A stretch of 48,519 nt of DNA from Fischerella muscicola SAG 1427-1 = PCC 73103 (GTDB lineage Bacteria; Cyanobacteriota; Cyanobacteriia; Cyanobacteriales; Nostocaceae). The number at the start of each line of letters is the position of its first letter. Within the stretch, counting starts at the first letter, position 1. The notes beneath the pieces were generated by a model. That model had not been told where the DNA came from and made no database searches. It saw nothing but the letters and a program-made list of their open reading frames with translations. The stretch covers positions 1 through 48,519 of the forward strand of contig NZ_AJLJ01000246.1 in NCBI RefSeq assembly GCF_000317245.1, read 5' to 3'. The position numbers were made by a program, and so were the translations under genes. Shown piece after piece: positions 1-8,037 of this stretch.

Positions 1-47
1 CCAAAAGCAATTAATTGCTCTAGGCATAAATAGCTGAAATCTTGAAA

Positions 48-121
48 TCGGGATGACAGGATTTGAACCTGCGGCATCCTGCTCCCAAAGCAGGCGCGCT
101 ACCAAGCTGCGCTACATCCCG
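48..121 (-). tRNA. tRNA-Pro (anticodon UGG)
   Basis: Read on the minus strand, a full cloverleaf can be folded. The 7-bp acceptor stem is CGGGATG at the 5' end and CATCCCG at the 3' end, with A as discriminator. The D arm carries TTGGTAGCGC, the anticodon stem-loop is CTGCTTTGGGAGCAG with TGG as anticodon, and the T arm contains GGTTCAAATCC. The 3' CCA is not encoded (TTTC follows), which is common in cyanobacteria. Confidence 0.96.
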
Positions 122-326
122 TTTATTACATTTAATAGCTTATCACAGTTTGAGCGCATTTAAGCAAAACATAGGCTAAGTTGTAGATATTTACTCTACA
201 GCTTTGTACTATGTACATTTACTTTTGTGCAAACAATAGATAAACATATAAGAAACTTGCCCATATGTCAAGCGACATCCTCTTGGCGCTGCCACAAGTA
301 GACAGCGCGGGTTTTTCACTGACTGA

Positions 327-872
327 TTACTGAGGATACCAAAACATACCTTTAATACCTTCTGGGTCGGACATGAAACCCAAGCTTCGATAGAAGTCTA
401 CAACATGGGGGTCAGCAAACAGAGTCACATTGCTAATTTCTTCACTCCTCAGTTTTTTGAGTACGTATTTCATCAGTGCTTTACCCAGTCCTTGACCTTG
501 AAATTCTGGATGAACTACCACATCCCAAATCGTGGCATTAAAAGCATGATCTGAGGTAGCACGGGCAAAACCAATGAGCCGCCTTTTATTACCTCGCACT
601 TGCCACATGGAAGCGACGAGAAAACTATGCTCAATAGCTTTCTTTACTTTTCTTAGAGGACGACGCGACCAACCAACCGCATCACATAGTTCTTCAAGTT
701 CATATAAATCAATATCTCGTTCTGTACTAAAAACAATGCGAGCCTCCTGGGTAGAAGCTTCTTTGACACCATTGGAATTACCAACGGTGTCCACTGTATA
801 CTCTTCAAAGGAAGTAGTTTTACTTGTTGCGATCGGTTCAGAAGCACTAAACCAAGTTTTCCAAAAACCCAT
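327..872 (-). CDS. GNAT N-acetyltransferase, Ycf52/plant NSI-SNAT-like
   Basis: This 181-aa protein is a GCN5-related acetyltransferase. The N-terminal 40 residues are low in complexity and not part of the fold. The acetyl-CoA loop HPEFQGQGLG lies at residues 121-130, and the last strand-helix motif DFYRSLGF at 159-166 is followed by a DPEGIKGMFWYP tail. That tail is the hallmark I recall for the plastid Ycf52 / plant chloroplast NSI (serotonin N-acetyltransferase-like) branch. The substrate could be an arylalkylamine or a protein amino group; the sequence does not decide. It stands alone on the minus strand beside tRNA-Pro. The ATG start is used although no clear Shine-Dalgarno sequence precedes it. 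Confidence 0.85.
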   Translation of the reverse strand: MGFWKTWFSASEPIATSKTTSFEEYTVDTVGNSNGVKEASTQEARIVFSTERDIDLYELEELCDAVGWSRRPLRKVKKAIEHSFLVASMWQVRGNKRRLIGFARATSDHAFNATIWDVVVHPEFQGQGLGKALMKYVLKKLRSEEISNVTLFADPHVVDFYRSLGFMSDPEGIKGMFWYPQ

Positions 873-1377
873 GCCAGCGTGGTTCGGGTAGTATAACTGA
901 ATTGGTTTCTAATGAAAGAGTGTTTCTTAACGCTTAACTAAGATTTATGTCTAAGTATCTCTCACATCCAAGATTTTTGGCGTTGTCGAGATTGCCAATG
1001 ACAGTTCTCAGTAATTGTTTACTTCACATCAATCATTTTCAACTTTAGCATTTTGTGGTAGGGCTAGGAGAAATTAAGCCAAAGGACAACTGTCTTAAAA
1101 ATGGGTGTAGAGGTGTAGGATAAGTCATCTTTTGTACCCTGATTGTGTGATTGTTCACTGACCGTCTAAGTTGAAAATGGCAGCTATGCTGGAGGCTTAG
1201 TTGGTATAAAGTTAAAGGTTAAATTCTTTACCTTTTCCCAATCACCTATAATCCAATGGTAATTTTCATCCATTAATTGGTGTACGCAGTTCATAATGGC
1301 TACTTAAAACTAAATAATACACAAAATATAATTAACGCTTTAGATTTGATCACAGCAAGCAAGGCTTACTTCCAACA
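873..1377. other. Intergenic region, 505 bp, with a spaced inverted repeat
   Basis: No convincing coding sequence is seen. It must hold the divergent promoters of the acetyltransferase and the ACT-domain gene. A 12-bp perfect inverted repeat, CATTTTCAACTT at 1034-1045 and AAGTTGAAAATG at 1168-1179, encloses about 120 bp. Its role is unknown. Confidence 0.5.
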
Positions 1378-2097
1378 ATGGCTTCTGGTTTAAAATCTTC
1401 GACACTGGAACTCTTAAAGCGCTTTAATCGCGCATTTCCTCAGTTTTATGAGCAATTTGTCAGCAGTGAGATTCAGCTGCAAAATTTACGGTTGGCTTAT
1501 CGCCTATATAAAAGCAGACGCGCGGTTATTGAGTTGAAACCAGAAGGTAGCAAAAGTGCCTTGCATTTCGCTTACCGTAACCAATCATTTCTGTTGAGCG
1601 ATATATTTGGTGTACTAGCGGCTTATGGACTAACAATTCACGGTTTAAGTTTATACGGTCAGATCCGATCGCCGATGCTAGTATTTATCAAACTACTGGT
1701 TTCCCGTGGTAGTAAAGCTCTGAGCGAGAAAACATCAGAAAATGTTTGTCGTGCTATTCGAGAGGCTTTAGCAGGGCGATTTGAAGTCGAAGAAATGCTG
1801 GCAGTAGAATTTAATCTTGATATTAGTTTAGAGCAGGTACAAACTGAATTTTATGTTGATCCAGTCTTTCATCTTCCGGCTTTAGTAATAGAGGCTGATA
1901 ACCAACCGGGATTATTTTATAAGGCGATGTATGCTATTTGGCAGGAAGACCTTTTGGTAGTTAATGCCAACTTACTAGTATGGCGTGGACGTACACGCTT
2001 AATTCTCTACTTGTTAGGGCCTAATGAAAGTCTCATTCCAGAATACTTGGGTCATAAAATTGCTGAAGGCGTACGACAGAGATTGTTGAGCAAGTAA
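1378..2097 (+). CDS. Two-ACT-domain protein, GlnD C-terminus-like, function unknown
   Basis: The 239-aa protein looks like a duplicated ACT regulatory module without an enzyme attached. The first ACT-like unit covers roughly residues 48-110, with a beta-helix pattern ending in YGLTIHGLSLYGQ. The second covers about 167-215, where DNQPGLFYKAMYAI at 174-187 matches the DRPGLLY motif of ACT domains in GlnD uridylyltransferases. The N-terminal 45 residues are helical and basic. No nucleotidyltransferase or HD motifs are present, so it is not GlnD. An amino-acid-sensing role is inference. The gene is monocistronic, and a repeat element follows it directly. I recall such proteins as conserved in cyanobacteria but cannot name a function. 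Confidence 0.75.
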   Translation: MASGLKSSTLELLKRFNRAFPQFYEQFVSSEIQLQNLRLAYRLYKSRRAVIELKPEGSKSALHFAYRNQSFLLSDIFGVLAAYGLTIHGLSLYGQIRSPMLVFIKLLVSRGSKALSEKTSENVCRAIREALAGRFEVEEMLAVEFNLDISLEQVQTEFYVDPVFHLPALVIEADNQPGLFYKAMYAIWQEDLLVVNANLLVWRGRTRLILYLLGPNESLIPEYLGHKIAEGVRQRLLSK

Positions 2098-2102
2098 AAA
2101 AC

Positions 2103-2326
2103 GTCATTGGTCAGCCAATTTTGGATTTTGGATTTGCGATTTTGGATTGACCTCTCCCTATAAGGAAGAGGCTTGCAGCAACGATTTTTTATTTTTTATC
2201 TCCGTAAACCCAGAGGTAGCAAACATTTTATTTTAGATTTGCGATCTTCATTTAATCCAAAATCTAAAATCTAAAATCTAAAATCGCTTCGGTCAATCCA
2301 AAATCCAAAATCTAAAATCCAATGAC
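2103..2326. repeat. MITE-like inverted-repeat element with TTTTGGA/TTTTAGA heptamers
   Basis: The element starts with GTCATTGG (2103-2110) and ends with its complement CCAATGAC (2319-2326). Inside, a 30-nt arm at 2123-2152 built from TTTTGGA units is nearly complementary to 2291-2320. Further AAAATCT heptamers lie at about 2255-2285. No ORF is present. It fills the gap between the ACT gene and the hydrolase gene. Confidence 0.7.
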
Positions 2327-2330
2327 TAAG

Positions 2331-2354
2331 TCGTACTCACTCTTCGGAGTACGA
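2331..2354 (+). promoter_or_regulatory. Hairpin just upstream of the hydrolase start codon
   Basis: TCGTACTC (2331-2338) and GAGTACGA (2347-2354) form a perfect 8-bp stem with an 8-nt loop. It ends 7 nt before the ATG at 2362, where a ribosome binding site would sit. No free Shine-Dalgarno sequence is seen. It could limit translation or be a repeat remnant; that is inference. Confidence 0.45.
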
Positions 2355-2361
2355 TAGAAGT

Positions 2362-3294
2362 ATGGCTACCATCGAAATCTTGGGCGTTCCACACGCATAC
2401 GAACTTACTGTTCCCACATCCTATCCCTATACTTTGGTATTTGTTCACGGTTGGCTCAATAGTCGTGGCTATTGGGAACCTGTGATTTCTCGCTTGTCAG
2501 CTGATTTTCAGTGTCTATCTTATGATTTGAGGGGTTTTGGCGAATCCCAATCTAAGAAATACACTGATTTTATTCATCAGGGAGTTTCTTTTGAACTGGG
2601 TTCTATTCACCGTAGTGACTTTGTAAATCCATTCGAGTCCCTTTATACACCAGCTGCCTATGCACAGGATTTAACAGTTCTGTTAGAACAGCTAAATATT
2701 ACCAGTGCCTGGCTTGTCGGTCATTCCTTGGGGGGTACGATCGCTTTATGGGGAACTGCTCAAAAGCCCGATCGCATTCGGGGAGTTATCTGTATCAACT
2801 CTGGTGGTGGTATTTATCTCAAAGAAGCTTTTGAGCAGTTTCGTTTAGCAGGTCAACGATTTTTACAAATTCGTCCTCGATGGCTGAGTCAAGTACCCTT
2901 GATTGATTTACTGTTTAGTAGAGCTAGTGTGGTACGTCCCTTAGAACGCTACTGGGCCCGTCAACGGATCATTGATTTTATTAGTGCTGATCCCGAAGCA
3001 GCTTTAGGAGCATTGTTAGATTCCACAACAGAAGATGAAATTAACCGTTTACCTCAGCTAGTATCTCAACTAAAACAGCCAATTTATTTCCTTGCGGGTG
3101 CTCAAGATAAGGTAATGGAACCCAAGTATGTTCATCATTTAGCAAGTTTTCATCCATTGTTTCAGTACAGTGGGAACAATGTGATCGAAATCCCTAATTG
3201 TGGGCATCTAGCTATGTTAGAGCAACCAGACGCGGTGGCTGACCATATCCGCTCAATTGTTTTTCAACACTCGGAAATAGGGGTTAGGGACTAG
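2362..3294 (+). CDS. Alpha/beta hydrolase
   Basis: This 310-aa cytoplasmic protein has the full alpha/beta-hydrolase layout. The oxyanion segment FVHGWLNSRGYW lies at about residues 27-38. The nucleophile elbow GHSLGG (120-125) gives Ser122. The acid is Asp249 in AGAQDKVME, and the base is His282 in NCGHLAMLEQPD. The cap region (about 145-235) is helical. The substrate cannot be deduced; esterase, haloalkane dehalogenase-like and lactonase-like members share these motifs. There is no signal peptide. It is convergent with tsaD and separated from it by paired heptamer repeats. Confidence 0.88.
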   Translation: MATIEILGVPHAYELTVPTSYPYTLVFVHGWLNSRGYWEPVISRLSADFQCLSYDLRGFGESQSKKYTDFIHQGVSFELGSIHRSDFVNPFESLYTPAAYAQDLTVLLEQLNITSAWLVGHSLGGTIALWGTAQKPDRIRGVICINSGGGIYLKEAFEQFRLAGQRFLQIRPRWLSQVPLIDLLFSRASVVRPLERYWARQRIIDFISADPEAALGALLDSTTEDEINRLPQLVSQLKQPIYFLAGAQDKVMEPKYVHHLASFHPLFQYSGNNVIEIPNCGHLAMLEQPDAVADHIRSIVFQHSEIGVRD

Positions 3295-3338
3295 TACCGC
3301 TAGTTCCCTCCGGGACGCTTCGCGAACGCGGAAGTTAA

Positions 3339-3571
3339 AAGTCAAAAGTCAAAAGTCAAAAGAATTGTATTCGGGGCTTTTGCGTCATTTTAAATGGTAT
3401 GTTTATTTCCGCGGTGCTTTACTAGGAGGACATGGGGGACAAATCAATACCTACGGAAGCCGCTTTGCGTCTACAAAATACCTACGGTAGGCGCGTAGCG
3501 ACTTCTGATAAGTAGCTGCTTTGCGTCTACAAAATTAAGAATTTTTTGACTTTTGACTTTTGACTTTTGAC
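3339..3571. repeat. Paired (GTCAAAA)n / (TTTTGAC)n heptamer arrays between convergent genes
   Basis: Three copies of GTCAAAA at 3341-3361 face four copies of TTTTGAC at 3544-3571. Together they form an inverted repeat around a spacer of about 180 bp. The right array ends 10 bp from the tsaD stop codon. The same TTTTGAC array recurs near 40038-40065. These are STRR-type short tandem repeats. Confidence 0.8.
3462..3536. repeat. Direct repeat GCTTTGCGTCTACAAAAT and dispersed CTACGGTAGGCGCGTAG element
   Basis: GCTTTGCGTCTACAAAAT occurs at 3462-3479 and again at 3519-3536. Between them lies CCTACGGTAGGCGCGTAG, which recurs at about 25207-25225 with the same following bases (GACTTC..ATAAGTAGC). 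It is a dispersed non-coding repeat. Confidence 0.7.
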
Positions 3572-3581
3572 TTGTTTCTCC

Positions 3582-4625
3582 CTACCCCCGATACAACTCC
3601 ATCACCTGCGTCAATCCAAGGCGAGACTGAACGCCGAGAGTTAAAGGTGAGGTATGACCCCGGCTTAAATGATCAGAGGCGGCACAACCAATCATTGCGG
3701 CGTTGTCGGTGCAATATTTGAGGGGAGGAAACAAAACCTTGAGATTGTGTTCTCTGGCTGCGGCTTGTAAGCGTTGTCTTAAACCACTGTTAGCTGCGAC
3801 ACCACCACCGACGGCAATTGTATTGAGGCCGTAGTTGATCGCACAAGCGATCGCCCTTTTCGTGAGCGATCGCGCGACTGTGTCTTGAAAACTGGCTGCA
3901 ACATCTGCCACGGGTACTGGTTGCTCTTGTTTCTCAAACTGCTGTACTAGCCGCAACACTGCTGTTTTTAAGCCACTAAAACTCGCATCATAGGGATGAT
4001 ACCCACCATTTGGTAAAGATACTCTCCCTTCTGGCAAGCTAAAGGCTTGGAAATTTCCTTGTTGTGCTAACTTATCTATGACTGGGCCACCAGGATATCC
4101 GAGCTTTAAAAGGCGAGCGACTTTATCAAAGGCTTCACCAGCAGCATCATCACGGGTTTCGCCCAGAGTTTCGTACACGCCACAATCTTTGACGTAAATC
4201 AAGCTTGTGTGTCCACCGGAAACTAGCAAGCTTAAAAAGGGAGGCTCTAGGCTTGGCTCGCTAAGGTAAGTCGCGTAAATGTGACCTTCCAAATGATGGA
4301 CGCCCAAAAATGGTTTGTCATGTACCATCGCCAGGGTTTTGGCAGCAGTTAACCCAACCAGCAGCGCTCCCACTAGCCCAGGCGCACAGGTGGCGGCGAT
4401 CCCATCTATCCCTTGCCAATCGAGCTGGGCTTGTTCTAGAGCTTGAGCGATCGCCAAATTAATTATTTCTAAATGCTGTCTGGAAGCCACCTCCGGCACT
4501 ACACCACCATATTGACTGTGGACAGGAATTTGGGACGTAACAATATTACTTATTACTTGACGATTGTTAACAATTGCTACAGCAGTTTCATCACAGCTGG
4601 TTTCTATCGCTAAAATGCTTGCCAT
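3582..4625 (-). CDS. tsaD: tRNA N6-adenosine threonylcarbamoyltransferase TsaD
   Basis: TsaD (Kae1/Gcp/YgjD) transfers the threonylcarbamoyl group to A37 of ANN-decoding tRNAs, together with TsaB and TsaE. The 347-aa length fits the family. The start ASILAIETSCDETAVAI is the ASKHA phosphate-binding strand. HHLEGH at residues 110-115 gives the metal-binding His111 and His115. LLVSGGHTSLI and the later GGVAANSGLRQRL complete the nucleotide site. A GTG at 4626-4628 lies directly before the ATG at 4623-4625; I take the ATG because MASILAIETS is the usual N-terminus. The gene is convergent with the hydrolase and divergent from psaF. Confidence 0.96.
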   Translation of the reverse strand: MASILAIETSCDETAVAIVNNRQVISNIVTSQIPVHSQYGGVVPEVASRQHLEIINLAIAQALEQAQLDWQGIDGIAATCAPGLVGALLVGLTAAKTLAMVHDKPFLGVHHLEGHIYATYLSEPSLEPPFLSLLVSGGHTSLIYVKDCGVYETLGETRDDAAGEAFDKVARLLKLGYPGGPVIDKLAQQGNFQAFSLPEGRVSLPNGGYHPYDASFSGLKTAVLRLVQQFEKQEQPVPVADVAASFQDTVARSLTKRAIACAINYGLNTIAVGGGVAANSGLRQRLQAAAREHNLKVLFPPLKYCTDNAAMIGCAASDHLSRGHTSPLTLGVQSRLGLTQVMELYRG

Positions 4626-5170
4626 CACTGGGTTATGCCTAATAAAGACTAGTTTGAGAAACTTTAACTTTTATTGACTTCAACTTTACTCGGTTCACAG
4701 GCAAGAGTATGATTGCCATAGACTCAAAACCCATCAAAATAATAGGAAAAATTGAAAATTTTGTCAGATTAATACCTGTCAAAACTTCTGTTTATCCTTA
4801 TTTGATTGTGGATTTAAACTCCACAATTTCACAAAAGACCAGATAAGAAATATTAAATTTCTCCTGGTCATTAAAAGTGAACATGCTTCTACATACCAAG
4901 GTAGCCACACAATCCTTTAGGGTTGAAGTGGAAAAGACTGATTGAGCCAGTCAAACCCCCTTTGGGGTAGAACAAATATTGTGTAGTGTAGCTGAAGCCG
5001 CATGTCACAATATCAATACCCTTCGGGAAGGCTAACGCCAACGCAATCCTGGTTTTTTCAGAGCCAGGAGAGTTCAAAATGATGTAATAGTTGTGCAAAT
5101 CAAAATTGTACAAGCCGCTTCGTTTTGTACAATATTAAGATTTTGTTTCGTAATGAAAGGAAACAATTCC
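4626..5170. other. Intergenic region upstream of psaF, with several small hairpins
   Basis: No supported gene lies here. GACCAG at 4837-4842 pairs with CTGGTC at 4864-4869 around an A/T-rich inner stem. TCCTGG and CCAGGA form another stem at about 5046-5069. The stretch holds the tsaD promoter and probably a long psaF leader. Small minus-strand ORFs here (for example 4889-5113) show no family features. Confidence 0.5.
5106..5132 (+). promoter_or_regulatory. Stem-loop in the psaF leader
   Basis: TTGTAC (5106-5111) pairs with GTACAA (5127-5132) about 38 nt before the psaF ATG. The stem is short. It could be a leader stabiliser; no U-tract follows, so a terminator is unlikely. Confidence 0.3.
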
Positions 5171-5668
5171 ATGCGACGCTTGTTTGCTTTGATTTTAGCG
5201 ATTTGTCTTTGGTTTAACTTTGCTCCCGTCGCTAATGCGCTGGGAGCCGACCTCGTACCTTGTAGTGAATCTTCTGCCTTTGCCCAGCGCGCCCAAGTTG
5301 CTCGCAATACTACCGCTGACCCCGAATCTGGGCAAAAGCGATTCGAGCGCTATTCTCAAGCGCTGTGTGGTCCTGAAGGTTTACCTCACTTGATTGTTGA
5401 TGGTCGTTTAGATCGCGCTGGTGACTTCTTGATTCCCAGCATTCTCTTTTTGTATATTGCTGGTTGGATTGGCTGGGTTGGTCGTGCTTACTTGCAAACA
5501 ATCAAAAAGCAAGGAGGCGACGTCGAACAGAAGGAAATTCAAATCGACGTTCCTTTGGCGCTGCCTATCATGCTATCTGGCTTTGCTTGGCCAGCAGCAG
5601 CAATTAAAGAATTGCTTTCTGGTGAACTAACAGCCAAGGATGAAGAAATCCCCATTTCACCACGCTAG
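5171..5668 (+). CDS. psaF: Photosystem I subunit III, PsaF
   Basis: PsaF is a membrane subunit of photosystem I on the donor side. The 165-aa precursor begins MRRLFALILAICLWF, a signal peptide ending near VANA-LGAD (about residue 23) that sends the N-terminal domain to the thylakoid lumen. The conserved stretch PESGQKRFERYSQALCGPEG and the membrane segment FLIPSILFLYIAGWIGWVG follow. The protein ends in KDEEIPISPR, as in other cyanobacterial PsaF proteins. In-frame ATGs at 5093 and 5153 exist, but only 5171 gives the family N-terminus, and AAAGGA at 5156-5161 is spaced as its ribosome binding site. psaJ follows 37 bp downstream. Confidence 0.98.
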   Translation: MRRLFALILAICLWFNFAPVANALGADLVPCSESSAFAQRAQVARNTTADPESGQKRFERYSQALCGPEGLPHLIVDGRLDRAGDFLIPSILFLYIAGWIGWVGRAYLQTIKKQGGDVEQKEIQIDVPLALPIMLSGFAWPAAAIKELLSGELTAKDEEIPISPR

Positions 5669-5705
5669 CATTGCTTGATTCATTCACCGTTTTGGAGATT
5701 AATTC

Positions 5706-5843
5706 ATGGATAATCAAAGCCCTTTCTTTAAGTTTCTTAGCACAGCACCCGTAATCACTACGATCTGGCTGTTCATTACAGCAGGTATTTTGATTGAATT
5801 CAACCGCTTTTTCCCTGACCTACTTTTCCACCCGTTGCCATAA
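5706..5843 (+). CDS. psaJ: Photosystem I subunit IX, PsaJ
   Basis: This 45-aa single-span protein packs against PsaF in the photosystem I core. It reads MDNQSPFFKFLSTAPVITTI and then a hydrophobic span up to ILIEFNRFFPD, ending FHPLP, which is the typical PsaJ pattern and length. GGAG at 5694-5697 lies 8 nt before the ATG. It follows psaF by 37 bp in the same direction, so the two are almost certainly one transcript. Confidence 0.97.
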   Translation: MDNQSPFFKFLSTAPVITTIWLFITAGILIEFNRFFPDLLFHPLP

Positions 5844-6344
5844 AGAACTAACGGGTTTTAATTTTTGAAGGGTTTGGTTAGTAGGAGCGGAGCATTTGTA
5901 TATGTATATTTATCGTCCAAGCGAAAAATTTATTGTACAAATGCTCCGCCCATATAGTGAATAGTTTAAATAACTGAAGAAATAACTGTTGATTTTTAGC
6001 GATTAAAGACTAAAAATGATAATCTAAAACTTTTTAATGTTGCAAACAAGTATGATTTTTTATTCCCATAAATAAATTATGCTCTTTTATATCTTAATCT
6101 AAAAATATCTGTTAAATTCTTTTGATTTTACACTACTATAAGCAGTTTAGGTGTCTAGTATATCCTTTATGGTTAATTAACATAAATCTTTAAAAGAAAC
6201 CTATAAGCTGAAAAATTCTGTTTGCTTGAATCGCAAGAGAGTAAATTAATTTTTCTAAACTTTAGTTTTCAAAAATCATACTCAAAGACAATTATTATTA
6301 ATATAAAATATTGCCACCTTACTGTTGAGAGGCGAAATTAAAAT
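5844..6344. other. A/T-rich intergenic region between psaJ and psaL
   Basis: The 501 bp contain no ORF of note. The first 110 bp hold a strong hairpin (separate entry). The rest is very A/T-rich and presumably contains the psaL promoter and leader. GAGAGG at 6327-6332 may be the psaL ribosome binding site. Confidence 0.5.
5887..5949. repeat. 14-bp perfect inverted repeat downstream of psaJ
   Basis: GCGGAGCATTTGTA (5887-5900) is exactly complementary to TACAAATGCTCCGC (5936-5949), with a 35-nt A/T-rich loop. It begins 44 bp after the psaJ stop. It could act as a 3'-end stabiliser or processing site separating psaFJ from psaL, or be a small dispersed element. The right arm is not followed by a T-run. 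Confidence 0.65.
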
Positions 6345-6863
6345 ATGGCGCAAGCAGTAGATGCATCCAAAAATCTTCCTAGCGATCCTAGAAATCGGGA
6401 AGTAGTTTTTCCAGCAATGCGTGATCCACAAATTGGCAACTTGGAAACACCAATTAATTCTTCTGCCTTAACTAAGTGGTTCATTAACAACTTACCTGCA
6501 TATCGTCCAGGTATTACTCCCTTTAGAAGAGGGCTAGAAGTTGGTATGGCCCATGGTTACTGGATTTTTGGCCCCTTTGCCAAATTGGGTCCCCTGCGGG
6601 ACGCTCCAAATGCTGATTTAGTTGGTTTGTTATCAACTATAGGTTTGATTGCGCTTTTGTCTGTTGCCCTATCTTTGTATGCTAATAGCAATCCCCCTGA
6701 GCCAGTTGCTAGCGTGACTGCACCTCACCCTTCTGATGCTTTCCACACTAAAGAAGGCTGGAGTAATTTTGGTAGCGCTTTCTTAATTGGTGGTATTGGT
6801 GGTGCTGTTACAGCCTACTTCTTGACTGTCAATATTGGATTGATTCAGGGTTTATTTGGTTAA
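6345..6863 (+). CDS. psaL: Photosystem I subunit XI, PsaL
   Basis: PsaL (172 aa) lies at the centre of the photosystem I trimer or tetramer and binds chlorophyll and carotenoid. The signature is GITPFRRGLEVGMAHGYWIFGPFAKLGPLR near residues 57-86. Membrane segments follow at about 94-112 (GLLSTIGLIALLSVALSLYA) and 141-165 (SAFLIGGIGGAVTAYFLTVN). The length is normal for the family. It lies 501 bp downstream of psaJ on the same strand and has a strong terminator behind it, so it is probably transcribed from its own promoter. Confidence 0.98.
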   Translation: MAQAVDASKNLPSDPRNREVVFPAMRDPQIGNLETPINSSALTKWFINNLPAYRPGITPFRRGLEVGMAHGYWIFGPFAKLGPLRDAPNADLVGLLSTIGLIALLSVALSLYANSNPPEPVASVTAPHPSDAFHTKEGWSNFGSAFLIGGIGGAVTAYFLTVNIGLIQGLFG

Positions 6864-6927
6864 TATAGATATTTGTTGTTTATTGGTGGTTGGTTGTTAC
6901 AAAGAATAAACAACTAACAAACAACTA

Positions 6928-6997
6928 CCAACAAAGAACAAAATACGAAGGACACGAACAAAAGGCTCATTGGCTTTTGCTTTGTGTCCTTTGTTGG
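6928..6997 (+). terminator. Terminator of psaL
   Basis: An outer stem CCAACAAAG / CTTTGTTGG (6928-6936 and 6989-6997) overlaps an alternative inner stem AAGGACAC / GTGTCCTT (6948-6955 and 6984-6991), extended by CAAAAG / CTTTTG. TTTTTTG follows immediately. It lies between the convergent psaL and gmk genes. Confidence 0.75.
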
Positions 6998-7020
6998 TTT
7001 TTTGTGCAAAGGATTGGAGT

Positions 7021-7620
7021 TTATTTAAACAAAGTTGCTTCAATAGAATTGAGAGTTGTCTCAAAATCGTCATTCACGATTTGAATATCAAATTCATCAG
7101 CAGCATTGATTTCATCTTGGGCGCGGCGTAGACGACGGGCGATCGCTTCTTCTGAATCTTGTCCGCGAGTACGTATCCGTTTTTCTAACTCGCTAAATGA
7201 AGGTGGCAGAATAAAAATACTGAGCGCTTGGGGAAAAGAATGGCGAATTTGTCGCGCTCCTTTTAGCTCTATTTCCAGTAAAACCAATTTGCCAGAACAA
7301 ATTTGGTTGAGGACTGGTTCACGGGGAGTACCATAGTAGTTGCCAGCAAATTCTGCCCACTCTAAGAATTCACCATCTGCTACCAATTGTTCAAATTTAC
7401 TACGGCTAATAAAGTAATAATCTTTGCCGTCAATTTCTCCTGGACGAGGAGAGCGAGTAGTTGCAGAAACAGAATAATAAAGCTCTGGATGACGCGCCAA
7501 AAGCGATCGCATTAAAGTGCCTTTACCTACACCACTAGGCCCGGTTAAGACAATTAGCTTGCCAGAAGATTGACAATCATTGGTACTAGCACCACTATGG
7601 ATGGATAAAACTTGCATCAT
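7021..7620 (-). CDS. gmk: Guanylate kinase
   Basis: Gmk phosphorylates GMP to GDP with ATP. The 199-aa protein has the P-loop GPSGVGKG at residues 27-34. The GMP-binding segment SVSATTRSPRPGEIDGKDYYF follows, then FLEWAEFAGNYYGTP. IRTRGQDSEEAIARRLRRA is the lid with its arginines. It is a little longer at the N-terminus than typical bacterial Gmk. ATG codons at 7618-7620 and 7615-7617 are both possible. The remA gene lies upstream on the same strand, the usual remA-gmk pairing, though here they are 417 bp apart. Confidence 0.96.
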   Translation of the reverse strand: MMQVLSIHSGASTNDCQSSGKLIVLTGPSGVGKGTLMRSLLARHPELYYSVSATTRSPRPGEIDGKDYYFISRSKFEQLVADGEFLEWAEFAGNYYGTPREPVLNQICSGKLVLLEIELKGARQIRHSFPQALSIFILPPSFSELEKRIRTRGQDSEEAIARRLRRAQDEINAADEFDIQIVNDDFETTLNSIEATLFK

Positions 7621-8037
7621 CCGCTCAACCTGTGAATCAATTAATAGACATTATTCATGAGTCGTCAGCCGTTGTGAGTTGCTAGGCCAACTATTTAATT
7701 TGAATTTTAGATTGTGAAGTCACTGTGTTAGGCGATGTGCTGCTCTGATTGCACCATGGGGTTTCTCCCATTGTCGCACTTGGCATTCCGCTGTAGCACG
7801 TGACGTGATTTTGGATTATACAGTTTTTGAGCCGTGCCTCGCCCGCAAATGGGGCGAAACAAATCGTCAATTGACTTTTTCTAATCCTCAAATTTTTCCC
7901 TAGCTAGGAATCTACCTAAAATCCAAAATCAATCTGACTAACGGATTTTGTAGTCTGAGTGACATAAAATTTGTCTATTTCACATGTTACTGCTGCTATG
8001 GCGCAAATAGGAGTAGGAATTTTCACCAACTCCTGAT
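7621..8037. other. Intergenic region between remA and gmk
   Basis: The 417 bp have no supported gene. A 66-codon minus-strand ORF at 7691-7891 has no family features. The stretch is longer than expected for a remA-gmk operon and may carry a separate gmk promoter. Confidence 0.45.

Noticed and set aside
4889..5113. Minus-strand ORF upstream of psaF
   Set aside because: It overlaps the psaF leader and contains dispersed repeat sequence, with no protein-like conservation visible.
5093..5170. Longer N-terminus for PsaF from 5093
   Set aside because: The extra 26 residues do not look like PsaF; the signal peptide begins at the ATG at 5171.
6589..6612. GGGACGCT repeat-like DNA inside psaL
   Set aside because: The encoded LGPLRD is a normal conserved PsaL segment, so the similarity to a dispersed repeat is probably chance.
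7691..7891. 66-codon ORF between remA and gmk
   Set aside because: It has no ribosome binding site and no family-like features.
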